NCBI RefSeq assembly: GCF_022354825.1
Contig: NZ_CP031168.1
Location: 6,077,501 to 6,141,500, forward strand
Reading direction: 5' to 3'
Source of the DNA: Paenibacillus sp. H1-7
GTDB lineage: Bacteria > Bacillota > Bacilli > Paenibacillales > NBRC-103111
DNA: 64,000 nt
The notes under the pieces were generated by a model. The model did no database searches. It had not been told where the DNA came from and saw only the letters and a program-made list of their open reading frames with translations. Shown in pieces: positions 24,572-33,383 of this stretch; within the stretch, counting starts at the first letter, position 1, and the number at the start of each line of letters is the position of its first letter. The position numbers and the translations under genes were made by a program.

Positions 24572-26356
24572 CTAGCCCGCGTTCTCGCTGCTGTCCTCCC
24601 GAAGCCACAGATGGCGGAGCTCCTCACTCGTCTCCAGCAGCTCCTCCAGCGTTCCTTCGGCTTCAATCCGGCCGTCCTTCAGCACGATGATATGATCCGC
24701 ATGGGCCAACGCCGTCTTGCGGTGCGAAATGACGAGGCAGGTAGCCTCCCCCTGCCGCTGCTCATAGATACGCTCCCACAGCTTGCGCTCGGTTTCGACG
24801 TCGAGGGCGCTCGACAGGTCGTCGAAGACGAGCAGCTCCGCATCGCGAACGAACATGCGGGCGGCCGCCGTACGCTGCGCCTGGCCGCCGGACAGCTTCA
24901 CTCCGCGCGGGCCGATCACCGTATCCATTCCATGCTGCAAATGGCTTATATCGGGCTCCAGCACGGCGGAGTGAACGGCTTTTTGCAGCTCCCCGCCTTC
25001 GCTTTTCATCCCGAGCAGGATATTGTTGCGAAGCGTGTCGCTGTACAGCCGCGGAACCTGCGGCGTATAGGCGCTGTGGGGCGGAACGAAGAAGTCCCCG
25101 GGATGGTCGACCCGCTGCCCGTTCCAGCGGATATCTCCGCTATCCATCGGAAGCAGCCCGAGCAGCGTCCGCACCAGCGTCGTCTTGCCGGAGCCGATGC
25201 GCCCCGTGATGACGGTGAACGATCCCCGCGGGATGCGGAACGTAACATCCTCGATTCCTCTACCGGTTTCGGGATAGCGGTAGGTCAGCCCGCGCACATC
25301 CATCGCTTGCAGCCGATCCTGTTCCTTAATCGCAGCATCTAAGCTTCCCGGGTCGATCGGGTTCGAGCGCAAATACAACGGATGATGCTCGGTCGCTACA
25401 GCGAGGTCGGCTCCTTGAAGCAGATGCTCCAGCCGGTCCTTGGCTACGGTGCTTTGCTTGAAATAGGTCAAAAACTTGCCGAAGTTTTGAATGAACTGCG
25501 TGACGAACGTCAAGTAATAAACGAACAAAGCGAAGTCGCCGACGGTAAAGCTGCCGTTTCGCATCGACTGCGCTCCCAGCAGCAGAATAAAGCCGGTTCC
25601 CAGGTTGACCGTATTGGAGAATACGGAGTCGAGCATCTGGTTCAGCAGCTTATCCTTCAGCATCGCCTGCCTGCGGTTGTCGTTCAGCTGGCGGAACCGG
25701 CTGATAACCCGCTCCTCAGCGCCTGCCACCTGAATGGATTGCACTGTGCTGAACATTTCGCTGATGGCGCCGGTAACCTGGCTTGTCGCCTCCCGGCTTG
25801 CCGCCCTGTATTTTTGCAGCAGCGTCGTAGACAGCTGGGCTATGGTCACTACGACGACCAGCGGCAGAAATACCCATAGCGTCATCCTCGGATCGATGCC
25901 GTACAAGATGTAGAAGGATACTACAGCAAAGCAGGTCATCCCGAAGGCGTCCACCGACCAGCTGATCGTCTCCTCGAGCTGATCGACATCATCGCGGAAG
26001 CTGCTGATCGCCTCCCCCGGAGAGCATGGAATCGCCTTCGCTCCCGGCTCCTTCAATACGTGCTTCAGCATATTTCTGCGCAGCAAAGCGCCGATTCGAA
26101 AACGGAAGCTGATGTCCGTAATAAAGCCCAGAACAATGAGAACCGATTTGCCGAGTGCAGCCGCAATCAGCAGGACGATCAGCGTCCAAATGCTGAACCC
26201 GTACACGGCGCCGCCCGACAACGTATCGAAAAATTCCTTCGTAATCCAGCCCGGTATGATAGGGGCCAAATAAATAAGCGACCAGGCTATTGCATTAAGG
26301 ATATATAAGAGCGGCCGGTACTTCGTAATCCGCCACAAAAACGTAAAGGTGCTCAC
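24572..26356 (-). CDS. ABC exporter half-transporter with degenerate catalytic site
   Basis: A 594-residue protein with six membrane helices (about 10-300) followed by a nucleotide-binding domain: Walker A GRIGSGKTT (385-393), signature LSGGQAQR (488-495) and Walker B LLVFDD (508-513). The residue after the Walker B Asp is Asp instead of the catalytic Glu. Its start overlaps the stop of the preceding half-transporter by four bases (ATGA), so the two form a translationally coupled heterodimer. It exports an unknown substrate (drug, lipid or peptide). There is no regulator gene in the operon. Confidence 0.9.
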   Translation of the reverse strand: MSTFTFLWRITKYRPLLYILNAIAWSLIYLAPIIPGWITKEFFDTLSGGAVYGFSIWTLIVLLIAAALGKSVLIVLGFITDISFRFRIGALLRRNMLKHVLKEPGAKAIPCSPGEAISSFRDDVDQLEETISWSVDAFGMTCFAVVSFYILYGIDPRMTLWVFLPLVVVVTIAQLSTTLLQKYRAASREATSQVTGAISEMFSTVQSIQVAGAEERVISRFRQLNDNRRQAMLKDKLLNQMLDSVFSNTVNLGTGFILLLGAQSMRNGSFTVGDFALFVYYLTFVTQFIQNFGKFLTYFKQSTVAKDRLEHLLQGADLAVATEHHPLYLRSNPIDPGSLDAAIKEQDRLQAMDVRGLTYRYPETGRGIEDVTFRIPRGSFTVITGRIGSGKTTLVRTLLGLLPMDSGDIRWNGQRVDHPGDFFVPPHSAYTPQVPRLYSDTLRNNILLGMKSEGGELQKAVHSAVLEPDISHLQHGMDTVIGPRGVKLSGGQAQRTAAARMFVRDAELLVFDDLSSALDVETERKLWERIYEQRQGEATCLVISHRKTALAHADHIIVLKDGRIEAEGTLEELLETSEELRHLWLREDSSENAG

Positions 26357-28104
26357 GCCAGCATCTCCTCCATTCCGACTTGAAGCATCCGGCTGTAACG
26401 GGACCGGTGATCGGCGGCGAGCACCGTACGGTCACCGAATTCGATCATTTCTCCCTGCTCCAGGATTAGAATTTGATCCGCACGCTGAATCGTCGCCAGC
26501 CGGTGGGCGATGATAATGCAGGTCCGGTTCACCAGAAGCCGGTTGATCGCCTGTTCGATCTTCTGCTCGGTGGCAGGATCCAGACGCGACGACGCTTCAT
26601 CCAGAATGATAAGCCCCGGATCCGACAAGAATACGCGGGCGAACGAAATGAGCTGCGCTTCCCCGGCCGAGAGGCCGCCGCCCCCGGACTCCAGCTGGCT
26701 GTCGAGTCCCGCAGGCATTGAACGGAACCACTCCTTCAAGCCGAGCTCCTCCAGCACCTCGACGATTTTGCTATCGGGGATATCGTCGCGGAAGAACGTC
26801 AGATTATCGCGCACCGTCCCTTGGAATATTTCGATATTTTGCGTCACCATCCCGACTTTGCCGCGCAGAACGCTTAGCTTGGCGTCGCGCAGATCGACCT
26901 GCTCCAGCAAAATTCCTCCGGCGCTCACATCGTAAAACCGCAGCAGCAGACGCGCCATCGTCGTTTTGCCGCTTCCCGTCCGGCCCAGTACCCCGAGCAC
27001 CTTGCCCTTTTCCAGCCGGAAATCGATGTCGTTCAAGGTTAACGTATCATCCTCGTATCCAAACATGACATGGTTAAACGTAACGGACAACGGCCCTTCC
27101 GGCAGCGGCACTCCTTTACCGTCGCGAATTTTGGGCTCTGTAGCGAGCAGCTCGCGGATTCGGATAATGCTCGCGTCCGCTTTTTGCAAATCTTCCATTT
27201 GCGTGCGGATTTTCTCGATAGGTTTAGCCATCAGTTCCGTGTAATAGAAGATCATATAGACGGTACCGAGCGTAATCGCCCCCTGCTTCCAGTAATAAGC
27301 GCTGAGGCCGAAAGCTACCGCATTGCCGATGGCAAATACGACCAGCGTCGTAATCCACATGCTGGCCCAGCCCATAAAGGCTTTCATACGCAGCGGCAGC
27401 CATTCCCGGATCAAGGTGAAGAAGCGGAACATGACATAATCAGTCGCACCGTTTGCGCGCGTATCCTCCGTCCCTTCCAGATGCTCGCCTAGAAAGCCGT
27501 AAAAGCGCGCACTCATCTGCCGCAAATTCCCCCAGTGAGGGACGGCGAATTTTCTAATATACTGGATGGCGTATATAGCGGCCACGACGAACAAGGTCAT
27601 GCCGAGCCCGATAACCCACCCTTCCCGGTACAGCAGAACGAGCATGCCGGCAACCAGCACCAGATTGCTGAGCAGCGTCACGACGAAGTTGGAGAAGAAA
27701 TTCGCCAGGTTGTTAATGTCGCCGTCGACGCGCTCGATAATGGCACCCGACGTGTGAGACTTATGGAACGACATATCCAGCTTCATGCAATGCTCCGCAA
27801 CATCCCCGCGCAGCTTATTCGTGGCGATCCAGCCCACATTTTCCCCGATATAGGTCGCGATAATAGTAATGACCTGCTGCAGCAAAGATACTCCGATGAA
27901 CAAAGCTGCCGCGTAGATGAGCGGTGCCGAGCTGTCTTCCGACTTGGCCGTATCGATGAAATAACGGATAATTTGCGGATTGATGAGCTGCATGACGATG
28001 CCGGCGCACAACAGCAGCGACAGCCATACAATCGCTTTGCGCTGCGGCCTTAAGTAGCTTTGCAGCAATCCGGCGTATTCCTTCACCGGTATTTTCTGTT
28101 TCAT
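26353..28104 (-). CDS. ABC exporter half-transporter, partner subunit
   Basis: A 583-residue protein with six membrane helices (about 20-310), then Walker A GRTGSGKTT (374-382), signature LSAGEAQ (478-484, altered from LSGGQ) and an intact Walker B LIILDE (498-503). The altered signature would face the Walker B Asp-Asp of the other subunit, giving one weak and one competent ATP site, as in BmrCD- or TM287/288-type exporters. It is the first gene of the pair, divergent from the LtaS-like gene at 28358. Confidence 0.9.
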   Translation of the reverse strand: MKQKIPVKEYAGLLQSYLRPQRKAIVWLSLLLCAGIVMQLINPQIIRYFIDTAKSEDSSAPLIYAAALFIGVSLLQQVITIIATYIGENVGWIATNKLRGDVAEHCMKLDMSFHKSHTSGAIIERVDGDINNLANFFSNFVVTLLSNLVLVAGMLVLLYREGWVIGLGMTLFVVAAIYAIQYIRKFAVPHWGNLRQMSARFYGFLGEHLEGTEDTRANGATDYVMFRFFTLIREWLPLRMKAFMGWASMWITTLVVFAIGNAVAFGLSAYYWKQGAITLGTVYMIFYYTELMAKPIEKIRTQMEDLQKADASIIRIRELLATEPKIRDGKGVPLPEGPLSVTFNHVMFGYEDDTLTLNDIDFRLEKGKVLGVLGRTGSGKTTMARLLLRFYDVSAGGILLEQVDLRDAKLSVLRGKVGMVTQNIEIFQGTVRDNLTFFRDDIPDSKIVEVLEELGLKEWFRSMPAGLDSQLESGGGGLSAGEAQLISFARVFLSDPGLIILDEASSRLDPATEQKIEQAINRLLVNRTCIIIAHRLATIQRADQILILEQGEMIEFGDRTVLAADHRSRYSRMLQVGMEEMLA

Positions 28105-28317
28105 GATGGACTGCCCTCCTTACGGTGAATACCGCTCTTCCAAAAAGCGTACGTATGTTTGTTACTTTAGTGGATACCGATGGCGGCGTCAACGTATTTT
28201 TTGGATGAAATTAACTTCCCCCATAAGCAAGCCTCGGACTCAAACCGGCTCTAAGCTGCTGACGAAATCGACAAATTGGGATCGCTTACAAAATGGATGC
28301 GTTTCCTTTCCTATCCA

Positions 28318-28326
28318 TGCTATAAT
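28318..28326 (+). promoter_or_regulatory. extended -10 promoter of the LtaS-like gene
   Basis: TGCTATAAT, a perfect extended -10 box, 31 bp before the start codon. The -35 region is poor. Confidence 0.55.
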
Positions 28327-28357
28327 TGAAATTATTGTTAATTTAGGAGACATGTCC

Positions 28358-29986
28358 ATGCTATCAAAATTCCGTAAACCGTTTCGCAGCTACCCGGTAT
28401 GGGCTCGCATGCTCGCCATACTTATCGTCATAGGCGTTATATCCATGATGCGGACATCTCCTCCCGTCGAGAAAGCTGCCAATCCGCGCAAGCCGCTGCA
28501 GCTGGACACCTCCTTAACCGATTGGACAAGCGAGGAGCTGAAACGCAATCCCAATATTATTATCGTTCTCAGCGAATCGTTCTGGGACCCTACTCTTATG
28601 AAAGATCTGTCTTTCAGCAGAGACCCGATACCCACCTTTCACGAGCTGAGCAAGAAATATACGAGCGGCTGGATGCTGTCACCCCAGTTCGGCGGCGGCA
28701 CGGCCAATGTGGAGCTGGAGGTGCTTACGGGCAATTCCATGCGGTTTCTACCCGAAAATACGATAGCGTACGAGGAATTCGTCAAGCGCGATATCGAGTC
28801 GCTGGCGTCGATTTTGTCGTCCCGAAACTACACTCCTACCGCGATTACCCCGTTCTACGACTGGTATTTCGACAGCCGGAACGTGTATCGTCATTTTGGC
28901 TTTTCCCGCTATATCAGCTACGAGTTTTTTAATCCGGATGAATTCGTCGGGCCTTATATCGGCGATCATGCCGTAGCCAAACGGATTATTGAAGAAAGCG
29001 CTCGCACCGAAGGCGCCGATTTTATTTTCGCTAACACGATGGAAAATCATTACCATTATTATGCCAATAAATTCGAACGGAACACCATTCGAATCAAAGA
29101 TAAGAAAGATACGATGGCAGGCGCAGCAATCGATATTTTGGAAACGTATGCACAAGGAGCGAATGGAGCGGACGCCATGCTGCAGGAGCTCGTAGAGCAT
29201 TACAGCAAAGTGAAGGAGCCGACGATCGTTGTGTTTTTCGGCGACCATCTCCCTTTCTTTGAGGAAGATTATTACGTTTACCGCGAAGGCCATTATTTAC
29301 AGGGCGAGGAGGATCCCGATTTTCTGCAGAAGACTCACAAGGTTCCTCTGCTTATATGGAACAACTACCTTCAGGAAGGCAGGGAAGACTTATACTTCAA
29401 TCCTTCCTTTCTCGGACCTTACGTTCTTAATTTGGCCAAGATAAAAGGAAGCGATTACACCGATTTCCTGTCGCAGCTGTCCAAGAAAATCCCGATCATA
29501 CCGCCTAAATCGTACTATGAAGCCATGAACATTAACGAGGCGGATTTGACTGAATACCAGTCACGCCAGCAGGTTATGATGTTCGGCGACGACAGGAATA
29601 CCCCGGAGAGTATGGATGACCCGCCAATCCAACCTACATTAATAATGGGATACGGAGATCCTGTTATAACATCCGTTACTCCAGATTCGCTCAGTACGGT
29701 TGACGGCGCGCTCACCGATACGAAAAAGATGATACAGATCACTCTGACCGGCGGCCGCTACGGTATTGGGAGCGTCGTCTACGTGAACGGCAAGCCGATG
29801 CAAACGAAATGGGAAAGCGAACAGGAGCTTACGGCCGACCTGCCCAAATCTTTATTGGCGAAACCTGGCAATCTGGAGCTTCAGGTCAAGGTTGTCGACG
29901 AGAAGGAGAACATTCTGGCGCAATCGAAGCCGTATTTTCTGCCGGTATTGGTGAGAAAAACGTCTATCGACGATACCCGAAGATGA
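28358..29986 (+). CDS. LtaS-like sulfatase-fold phosphotransferase or hydrolase with one TM and a TIG-like tail
   Basis: 542 residues from ATG at 28358 (AGGAGA eight bases upstream); the frame continues upstream without a ribosome site. A single membrane helix (about 18-34) precedes an extracellular alkaline-phosphatase/LtaS-type domain (about 65-380) with Glu73 in LSESFW, candidate Thr nucleophile in GGGTAN (about 115), and FFGDHLPF (GDH 295-297). Residues 437-531 look like an IPT/TIG immunoglobulin-like domain (ITSVTPDSLSTVDG, then VVYVNGKPM). Classical LtaS has five membrane helices and no such tail. The last codons (KTSIDDTRR) are encoded by dispersed repeat copy B. Confidence 0.75.
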   Translation: MLSKFRKPFRSYPVWARMLAILIVIGVISMMRTSPPVEKAANPRKPLQLDTSLTDWTSEELKRNPNIIIVLSESFWDPTLMKDLSFSRDPIPTFHELSKKYTSGWMLSPQFGGGTANVELEVLTGNSMRFLPENTIAYEEFVKRDIESLASILSSRNYTPTAITPFYDWYFDSRNVYRHFGFSRYISYEFFNPDEFVGPYIGDHAVAKRIIEESARTEGADFIFANTMENHYHYYANKFERNTIRIKDKKDTMAGAAIDILETYAQGANGADAMLQELVEHYSKVKEPTIVVFFGDHLPFFEEDYYVYREGHYLQGEEDPDFLQKTHKVPLLIWNNYLQEGREDLYFNPSFLGPYVLNLAKIKGSDYTDFLSQLSKKIPIIPPKSYYEAMNINEADLTEYQSRQQVMMFGDDRNTPESMDDPPIQPTLIMGYGDPVITSVTPDSLSTVDGALTDTKKMIQITLTGGRYGIGSVVYVNGKPMQTKWESEQELTADLPKSLLAKPGNLELQVKVVDEKENILAQSKPYFLPVLVRKTSIDDTRR

Positions 29987-30110
29987 GCGACCGCGTTCAA
30001 TCGAAGTTTTTAACGCCAAATGGAATTTTGCATCCGATGATCTCGGATAGCTTATCCATTCCATTGTGGAGAGAAAAACGTCTATCGACGATACCCGAAG
30101 ATGAGCGGCC
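29953..30110. repeat. dispersed repeat unit, copy B, with repeated left end
   Basis: The left-end block 29953-29989 (37 bases) recurs identically at 30071-30107, a period of 118 bp. The middle carries AATGGAAT/ATTCCATT (30019-30026 with 30058-30065) around CCGATGATCTCGG. Relative to copy A, both arms changed together (A-T pair to G-C pair). The first 34 bases lie inside the LtaS-like gene. Confidence 0.75.
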
Positions 30111-30139
30111 TTTACGAGTCTTACCTATTCTGATATGGC

Positions 30140-30195
30140 AAAAAGCCCTGACGTGCAAACGGTTCCTTGCGCAACCGAAGCTCTCAGGGGTATTT
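30140..30195 (-). terminator. intrinsic terminator of the AraC-family gene
   Basis: Stem CCCTGA/TCAGGG (30146-30151 with 30184-30189) extended by A/T pairs, T tract on the minus strand, 12 bp past the stop codon. Confidence 0.6.
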
Positions 30196-30206
30196 TTCAT
30201 TCGTAT

Positions 30207-31109
30207 TTACCTGTTGGAAATCAGTTCTACCGCTGCCGATTTCCGCTTCCGGTATTCGACAGGAGTCATTCCTTTGTGCTCTTTGAATATTCTGGAAAAT
30301 GTATTGTAGGAGCCGTAGCCCGACTCCAGTGCAATATCGGAGACGTTCATATCCGTCGCAGCAAGAAGTCCGCACGCATGACGGATCCTAACTTCATGCA
30401 CGAAGGTGAGGAAGTTTTGCCCCACCGTCTTTTTGAACAGCTCGCTCAAGTAAGGAACGCTGAAGCCGCACGTGTCGGCCACTCCCGATAATGTAAGATC
30501 ATCCTGGTAATGAGCGTGTATATGCTGAATGACCCGCCAGATGCTGCTTGGCTGCTGCGAGTGTCCTCTCCCTTTGCGAAACGGCGCCGCCACGGTTTCT
30601 CCCGTCATGTTTCTGCGGAACCGGTCGAACCGGACGAGCACCTCCGTCAGCTTGGCTTTGAGCAGCGACTGCTTCCACAAGCTATCCCCTGCATATTCCT
30701 CCCGCATTTCCGCAAGAAGAGACCGCAGCCTCTCCTGCTCGCACTCCGGCAGCAGCACGAAGGAAGGCAGCAGGTCTTCGGCCTGATGCAGATCGATTCC
30801 CGGCAGCTGCTCTCCCGGCGCGTACAAGTGGATTCCGAAGTTGCAGTTATATAACGACAACGGAGCTCCCGGCTCCGAGATAATTTCATGATATTGATAA
30901 GGCATGACGAGCGTAAATGTCCCTGGAACCATCGGATGCTCCACACCGTTGATGATTTCCGTTCCGCGCCCTTCGATAACATAGGAAAACTCCAAAAAAT
31001 CGTGCCGATGCGATGGGAAGCCGTTTTCCAGTCTGTGAATTTTTATGTGAAAAGGAAGCTCCGAGTCCATGTTGGGATAATGGGTCAAATATTTCGGAAT
31101 GACGGCCAT
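30207..31109 (-). CDS. AraC-family transcriptional regulator (cupin sensor)
   Basis: A 300-residue protein. The N-terminal cupin domain (about 15-140) has FPSHRHDFLEFSYVIEGRG, a typical sugar-binding AraC sensor. The C-terminal AraC domain (about 190-290) has VADTCGFSVPYLSELFKKTV and ESGYGSYNTFSRIFKEHKG. It is divergent from the dehydrogenase-isomerase pair at 31307-33263. Its own promoter's -35 box lies inside a dyad (31201-31218), so it probably controls both directions. AGGGGAGAGA precedes the ATG. Confidence 0.9.
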   Translation of the reverse strand: MAVIPKYLTHYPNMDSELPFHIKIHRLENGFPSHRHDFLEFSYVIEGRGTEIINGVEHPMVPGTFTLVMPYQYHEIISEPGAPLSLYNCNFGIHLYAPGEQLPGIDLHQAEDLLPSFVLLPECEQERLRSLLAEMREEYAGDSLWKQSLLKAKLTEVLVRFDRFRRNMTGETVAAPFRKGRGHSQQPSSIWRVIQHIHAHYQDDLTLSGVADTCGFSVPYLSELFKKTVGQNFLTFVHEVRIRHACGLLAATDMNVSDIALESGYGSYNTFSRIFKEHKGMTPVEYRKRKSAAVELISNR

Positions 31110-31185
31110 GCGACTATCTCTCCCCTGCTGAAATTTTGGGATACCGACCGGAAAAAGTGGGACGCAATTTCTTCAGTTCCATCTT

Positions 31186-31214
31186 ACTATAAAAAAGAAT
31201 ACGGTTTCTTTCAA
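31186..31214 (-). promoter_or_regulatory. sigma-A promoter of the AraC-family gene
   Basis: Minus strand TTGAAA (31214-31209), 17 bases, TATAGT (31191-31186). Confidence 0.6.
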
Positions 31215-31242
31215 CCGTTCGTTTTGAAATGATTCAATTTCA
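31201..31242. promoter_or_regulatory. two operator-like dyads with 6-bp spacers
   Basis: ACGGTT N6 AACCGT (31201-31218) covers the -35 of the AraC gene promoter. TGAAAT N6 ATTTCA (31225-31242) lies on the dehydrogenase side. They are likely binding sites for the divergent regulator or another factor. Confidence 0.45.
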
Positions 31243-31306
31243 TTAAAATCGGCCCAGATTACTTATCCGGCTGCAGGCAGCCACAAACCGTCAGGAGGAC
31301 ATTCAG

Positions 31307-32380
31307 ATGAGCAACCCTATCCGCATCGGCGTCATCGGCGCCGGCAATATCGGCAACGTACATATTCAGACCTTCCAAAAGCTTCCTAGTGAAGAAGTCG
31401 TCATCACGGCTGTTACGGATTCCTACTTACCGTTGGCACAGCAGCGCGCAGCCCAATACGGCATTCCCAAATGCTATGAAACGGCAGATCAACTGATCGC
31501 CGACCCTGAGATCGATGCCGTTGTCATTGGCGTGCCGAATCAGTATCACGCACCCATTGCAGTACAGGCGCTTCAGGCAGGCAAACATGTATTGCTCGAG
31601 AAGCCTATGGCAATCAACGTGCCCTCAGCCAAAGAAATTGTCAAAGCCCAAAAGGCAAGCGGCAAAGTGCTGATGATTCCCCACCAAATGCGCTGGGAGT
31701 GGCTCCCTCTGCAAATCAAGCGGCAAGTGGATCAAGGGGCGCTCGGGCAAATATATAACGCCAAAGTCGGCTGGATGCGCCGCAAAGGGATTCCCGGCTG
31801 GGGAACGTGGTTTACAAAGCGTAACGAATCCGGTGGCGGACCGTTGATCGATATCGGCGTTCATATGCTGGATTTGGCTTTTTTCCTGATGAACAACCCT
31901 AAGCCGGTTTCCGTATACGGCTCAACCTATGCGGAATTCGGACCTAAAAAACGCGGCATCGGCACTTGGGGAACTCCCGATTGGAACGGCCGCTTCGACG
32001 TGGAGGATTTGGCTACGGCCCTGATCAAAATGGAAGACGGAAGCACACTCTCGCTTGAAGTGAGCTGGGCGGTTCATATGGATACGGACAGCGCTCATTT
32101 CGTCCATCTCATGGGCTCCGAGGGCGGCGCATCCATTCGCGGCAACCAAGGCAAGCTGCTTACGGAGCAATTCGACCGCCCCGTTGAAGTTTCCCTTTCC
32201 ACCCCTGAAAAGGATGAAGGCGGGCGCATCCGGCTGAGCCGTCATTTTCTCGAATGTATCCGCGATGGTAAAGAGCCGGATACTTCGGCACTGACAGGGT
32301 TTACGAACAACCTGATCCTCGATGCGATCTACGAATCGTCCAGAACCGGTCACGAAGTCAAGCTGGACTGGAGCTTGTAA
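31307..32380 (+). CDS. Gfo/Idh/MocA-family NAD(P)-dependent oxidoreductase
   Basis: A 357-residue protein. Rossmann motif GVIGAGNIGNVH (8-19), LLEKPMAIN (about 95-103) with the catalytic Lys, and GGGPLIDIGVHMLDLAFFLM with the catalytic Asp and His. CAGGAGG precedes the ATG. It is followed after 34 bp by a sugar isomerase gene, a common pairing for inositol, sugar-acid or keto-sugar catabolism. Substrate not assigned. Confidence 0.9.
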   Translation: MSNPIRIGVIGAGNIGNVHIQTFQKLPSEEVVITAVTDSYLPLAQQRAAQYGIPKCYETADQLIADPEIDAVVIGVPNQYHAPIAVQALQAGKHVLLEKPMAINVPSAKEIVKAQKASGKVLMIPHQMRWEWLPLQIKRQVDQGALGQIYNAKVGWMRRKGIPGWGTWFTKRNESGGGPLIDIGVHMLDLAFFLMNNPKPVSVYGSTYAEFGPKKRGIGTWGTPDWNGRFDVEDLATALIKMEDGSTLSLEVSWAVHMDTDSAHFVHLMGSEGGASIRGNQGKLLTEQFDRPVEVSLSTPEKDEGGRIRLSRHFLECIRDGKEPDTSALTGFTNNLILDAIYESSRTGHEVKLDWSL

Positions 32381-32414
32381 CTAGCTCAAGCACATTTATA
32401 AAGGAGGCCACACC

Positions 32415-33263
32415 ATGTTAAAAGGGTTAACCCGTGCAGGAATCGGCAGCGTCGGCACACTGGAGGACTTCATCCGGTCTGCATCCGCACATGGGTTCGA
32501 AGCTATTGCTGCAGACGGTAAAGAGCTGGAGCAATGGATCGACAGCAAAGGAATTGCCGGGGCACAATCGTTTCTGAAGGAATACGGAATTCAAATCGGA
32601 ACCATCGGGCTGTCCGTGCAATGGCGTACAAGCGAAGAGGAATTCCGCGCCGGCTTGTCACGGTTGGTTCGCGACGCCGAAGCCGCCGCTGCCCTTGGGT
32701 GCACGGCATGCTGCACCTATGTGCTCCCATCAACCGACTACGAGTCCGCACCGTTCATGACGCTGGCCACCCGGCGTCTGCGTACATGCGCGCAGCTGTT
32801 GGCGCCGTTCGGCATCCGTCTCGGTCTCGAGTTCGTAGGGCCGCATCATCTTAGAACGCGATGGAAAAATCCCTTCATCTGGGGTTTGAAGGAGACGCTG
32901 GACTGGATTGACGCGATAGGAGAATCCAACGTTGGATTGCTGTTCGACAGCTACCATTGGTATACGAACGAGTTGGACGTTGAAGCTATTTTGCAGCTGG
33001 ACCCGTCGCAAATCGTCCTGGTTCATATCAACGATGCACCTGCGGTACCGGTGCAGGACGTTTTGGATAATGACCGTCTGTTCCCAGGAGAAGGCGTAAT
33101 CGACCTGGGAGGATTTCTTCGTGCATTGAACCAAATCGGCTATCGTGGCGTGATTGCCCAGGAAATATTGACGCCGAAGCCGCTTGAGGAACCGAGCGAC
33201 GTGCTTTTGAAGCGTTCGCAGGAGGCATTCCATAAAGTGTATGCCGCTGCAGGTCTTGAATAA
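32415..33263 (+). CDS. sugar phosphate isomerase/epimerase-like TIM-barrel protein
   Basis: A 282-residue AP-endonuclease-2/xylose-isomerase-like barrel. Metal-ligand candidates are Glu in RLGLEFVGPHH, Asp in VGLLFDSYHWY, His in LVHINDA and Glu in IAQEIL; this Glu-Asp-His-Glu set is typical of IolE/IolI-like enzymes. AAAGGAGG precedes the ATG. It is an operon partner of the upstream dehydrogenase, and the operon ends at the terminator 33311-33376. Confidence 0.85.
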   Translation: MLKGLTRAGIGSVGTLEDFIRSASAHGFEAIAADGKELEQWIDSKGIAGAQSFLKEYGIQIGTIGLSVQWRTSEEEFRAGLSRLVRDAEAAAALGCTACCTYVLPSTDYESAPFMTLATRRLRTCAQLLAPFGIRLGLEFVGPHHLRTRWKNPFIWGLKETLDWIDAIGESNVGLLFDSYHWYTNELDVEAILQLDPSQIVLVHINDAPAVPVQDVLDNDRLFPGEGVIDLGGFLRALNQIGYRGVIAQEILTPKPLEEPSDVLLKRSQEAFHKVYAAAGLE

Positions 33264-33310
33264 AAAAGCTCGGTAACAAGCAGCCGAATCTACTTTCAAT
33301 AACAATAATC

Positions 33311-33376
33311 AATGCCCCGGCACAAGAGAGCTTAGCTGCAATTTCAGCAGCGGCTACCTCTCCTAACCGGGGCATT
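33311..33376. terminator. bidirectional intrinsic terminator
   Basis: A 10-bp perfect stem AATGCCCCGG/CCGGGGCATT (33311-33320 with 33367-33376) between converging genes. The loop is long (46 bases) with internal pairing. Confidence 0.65.
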
Positions 33377-33383
33377 GTGCATG

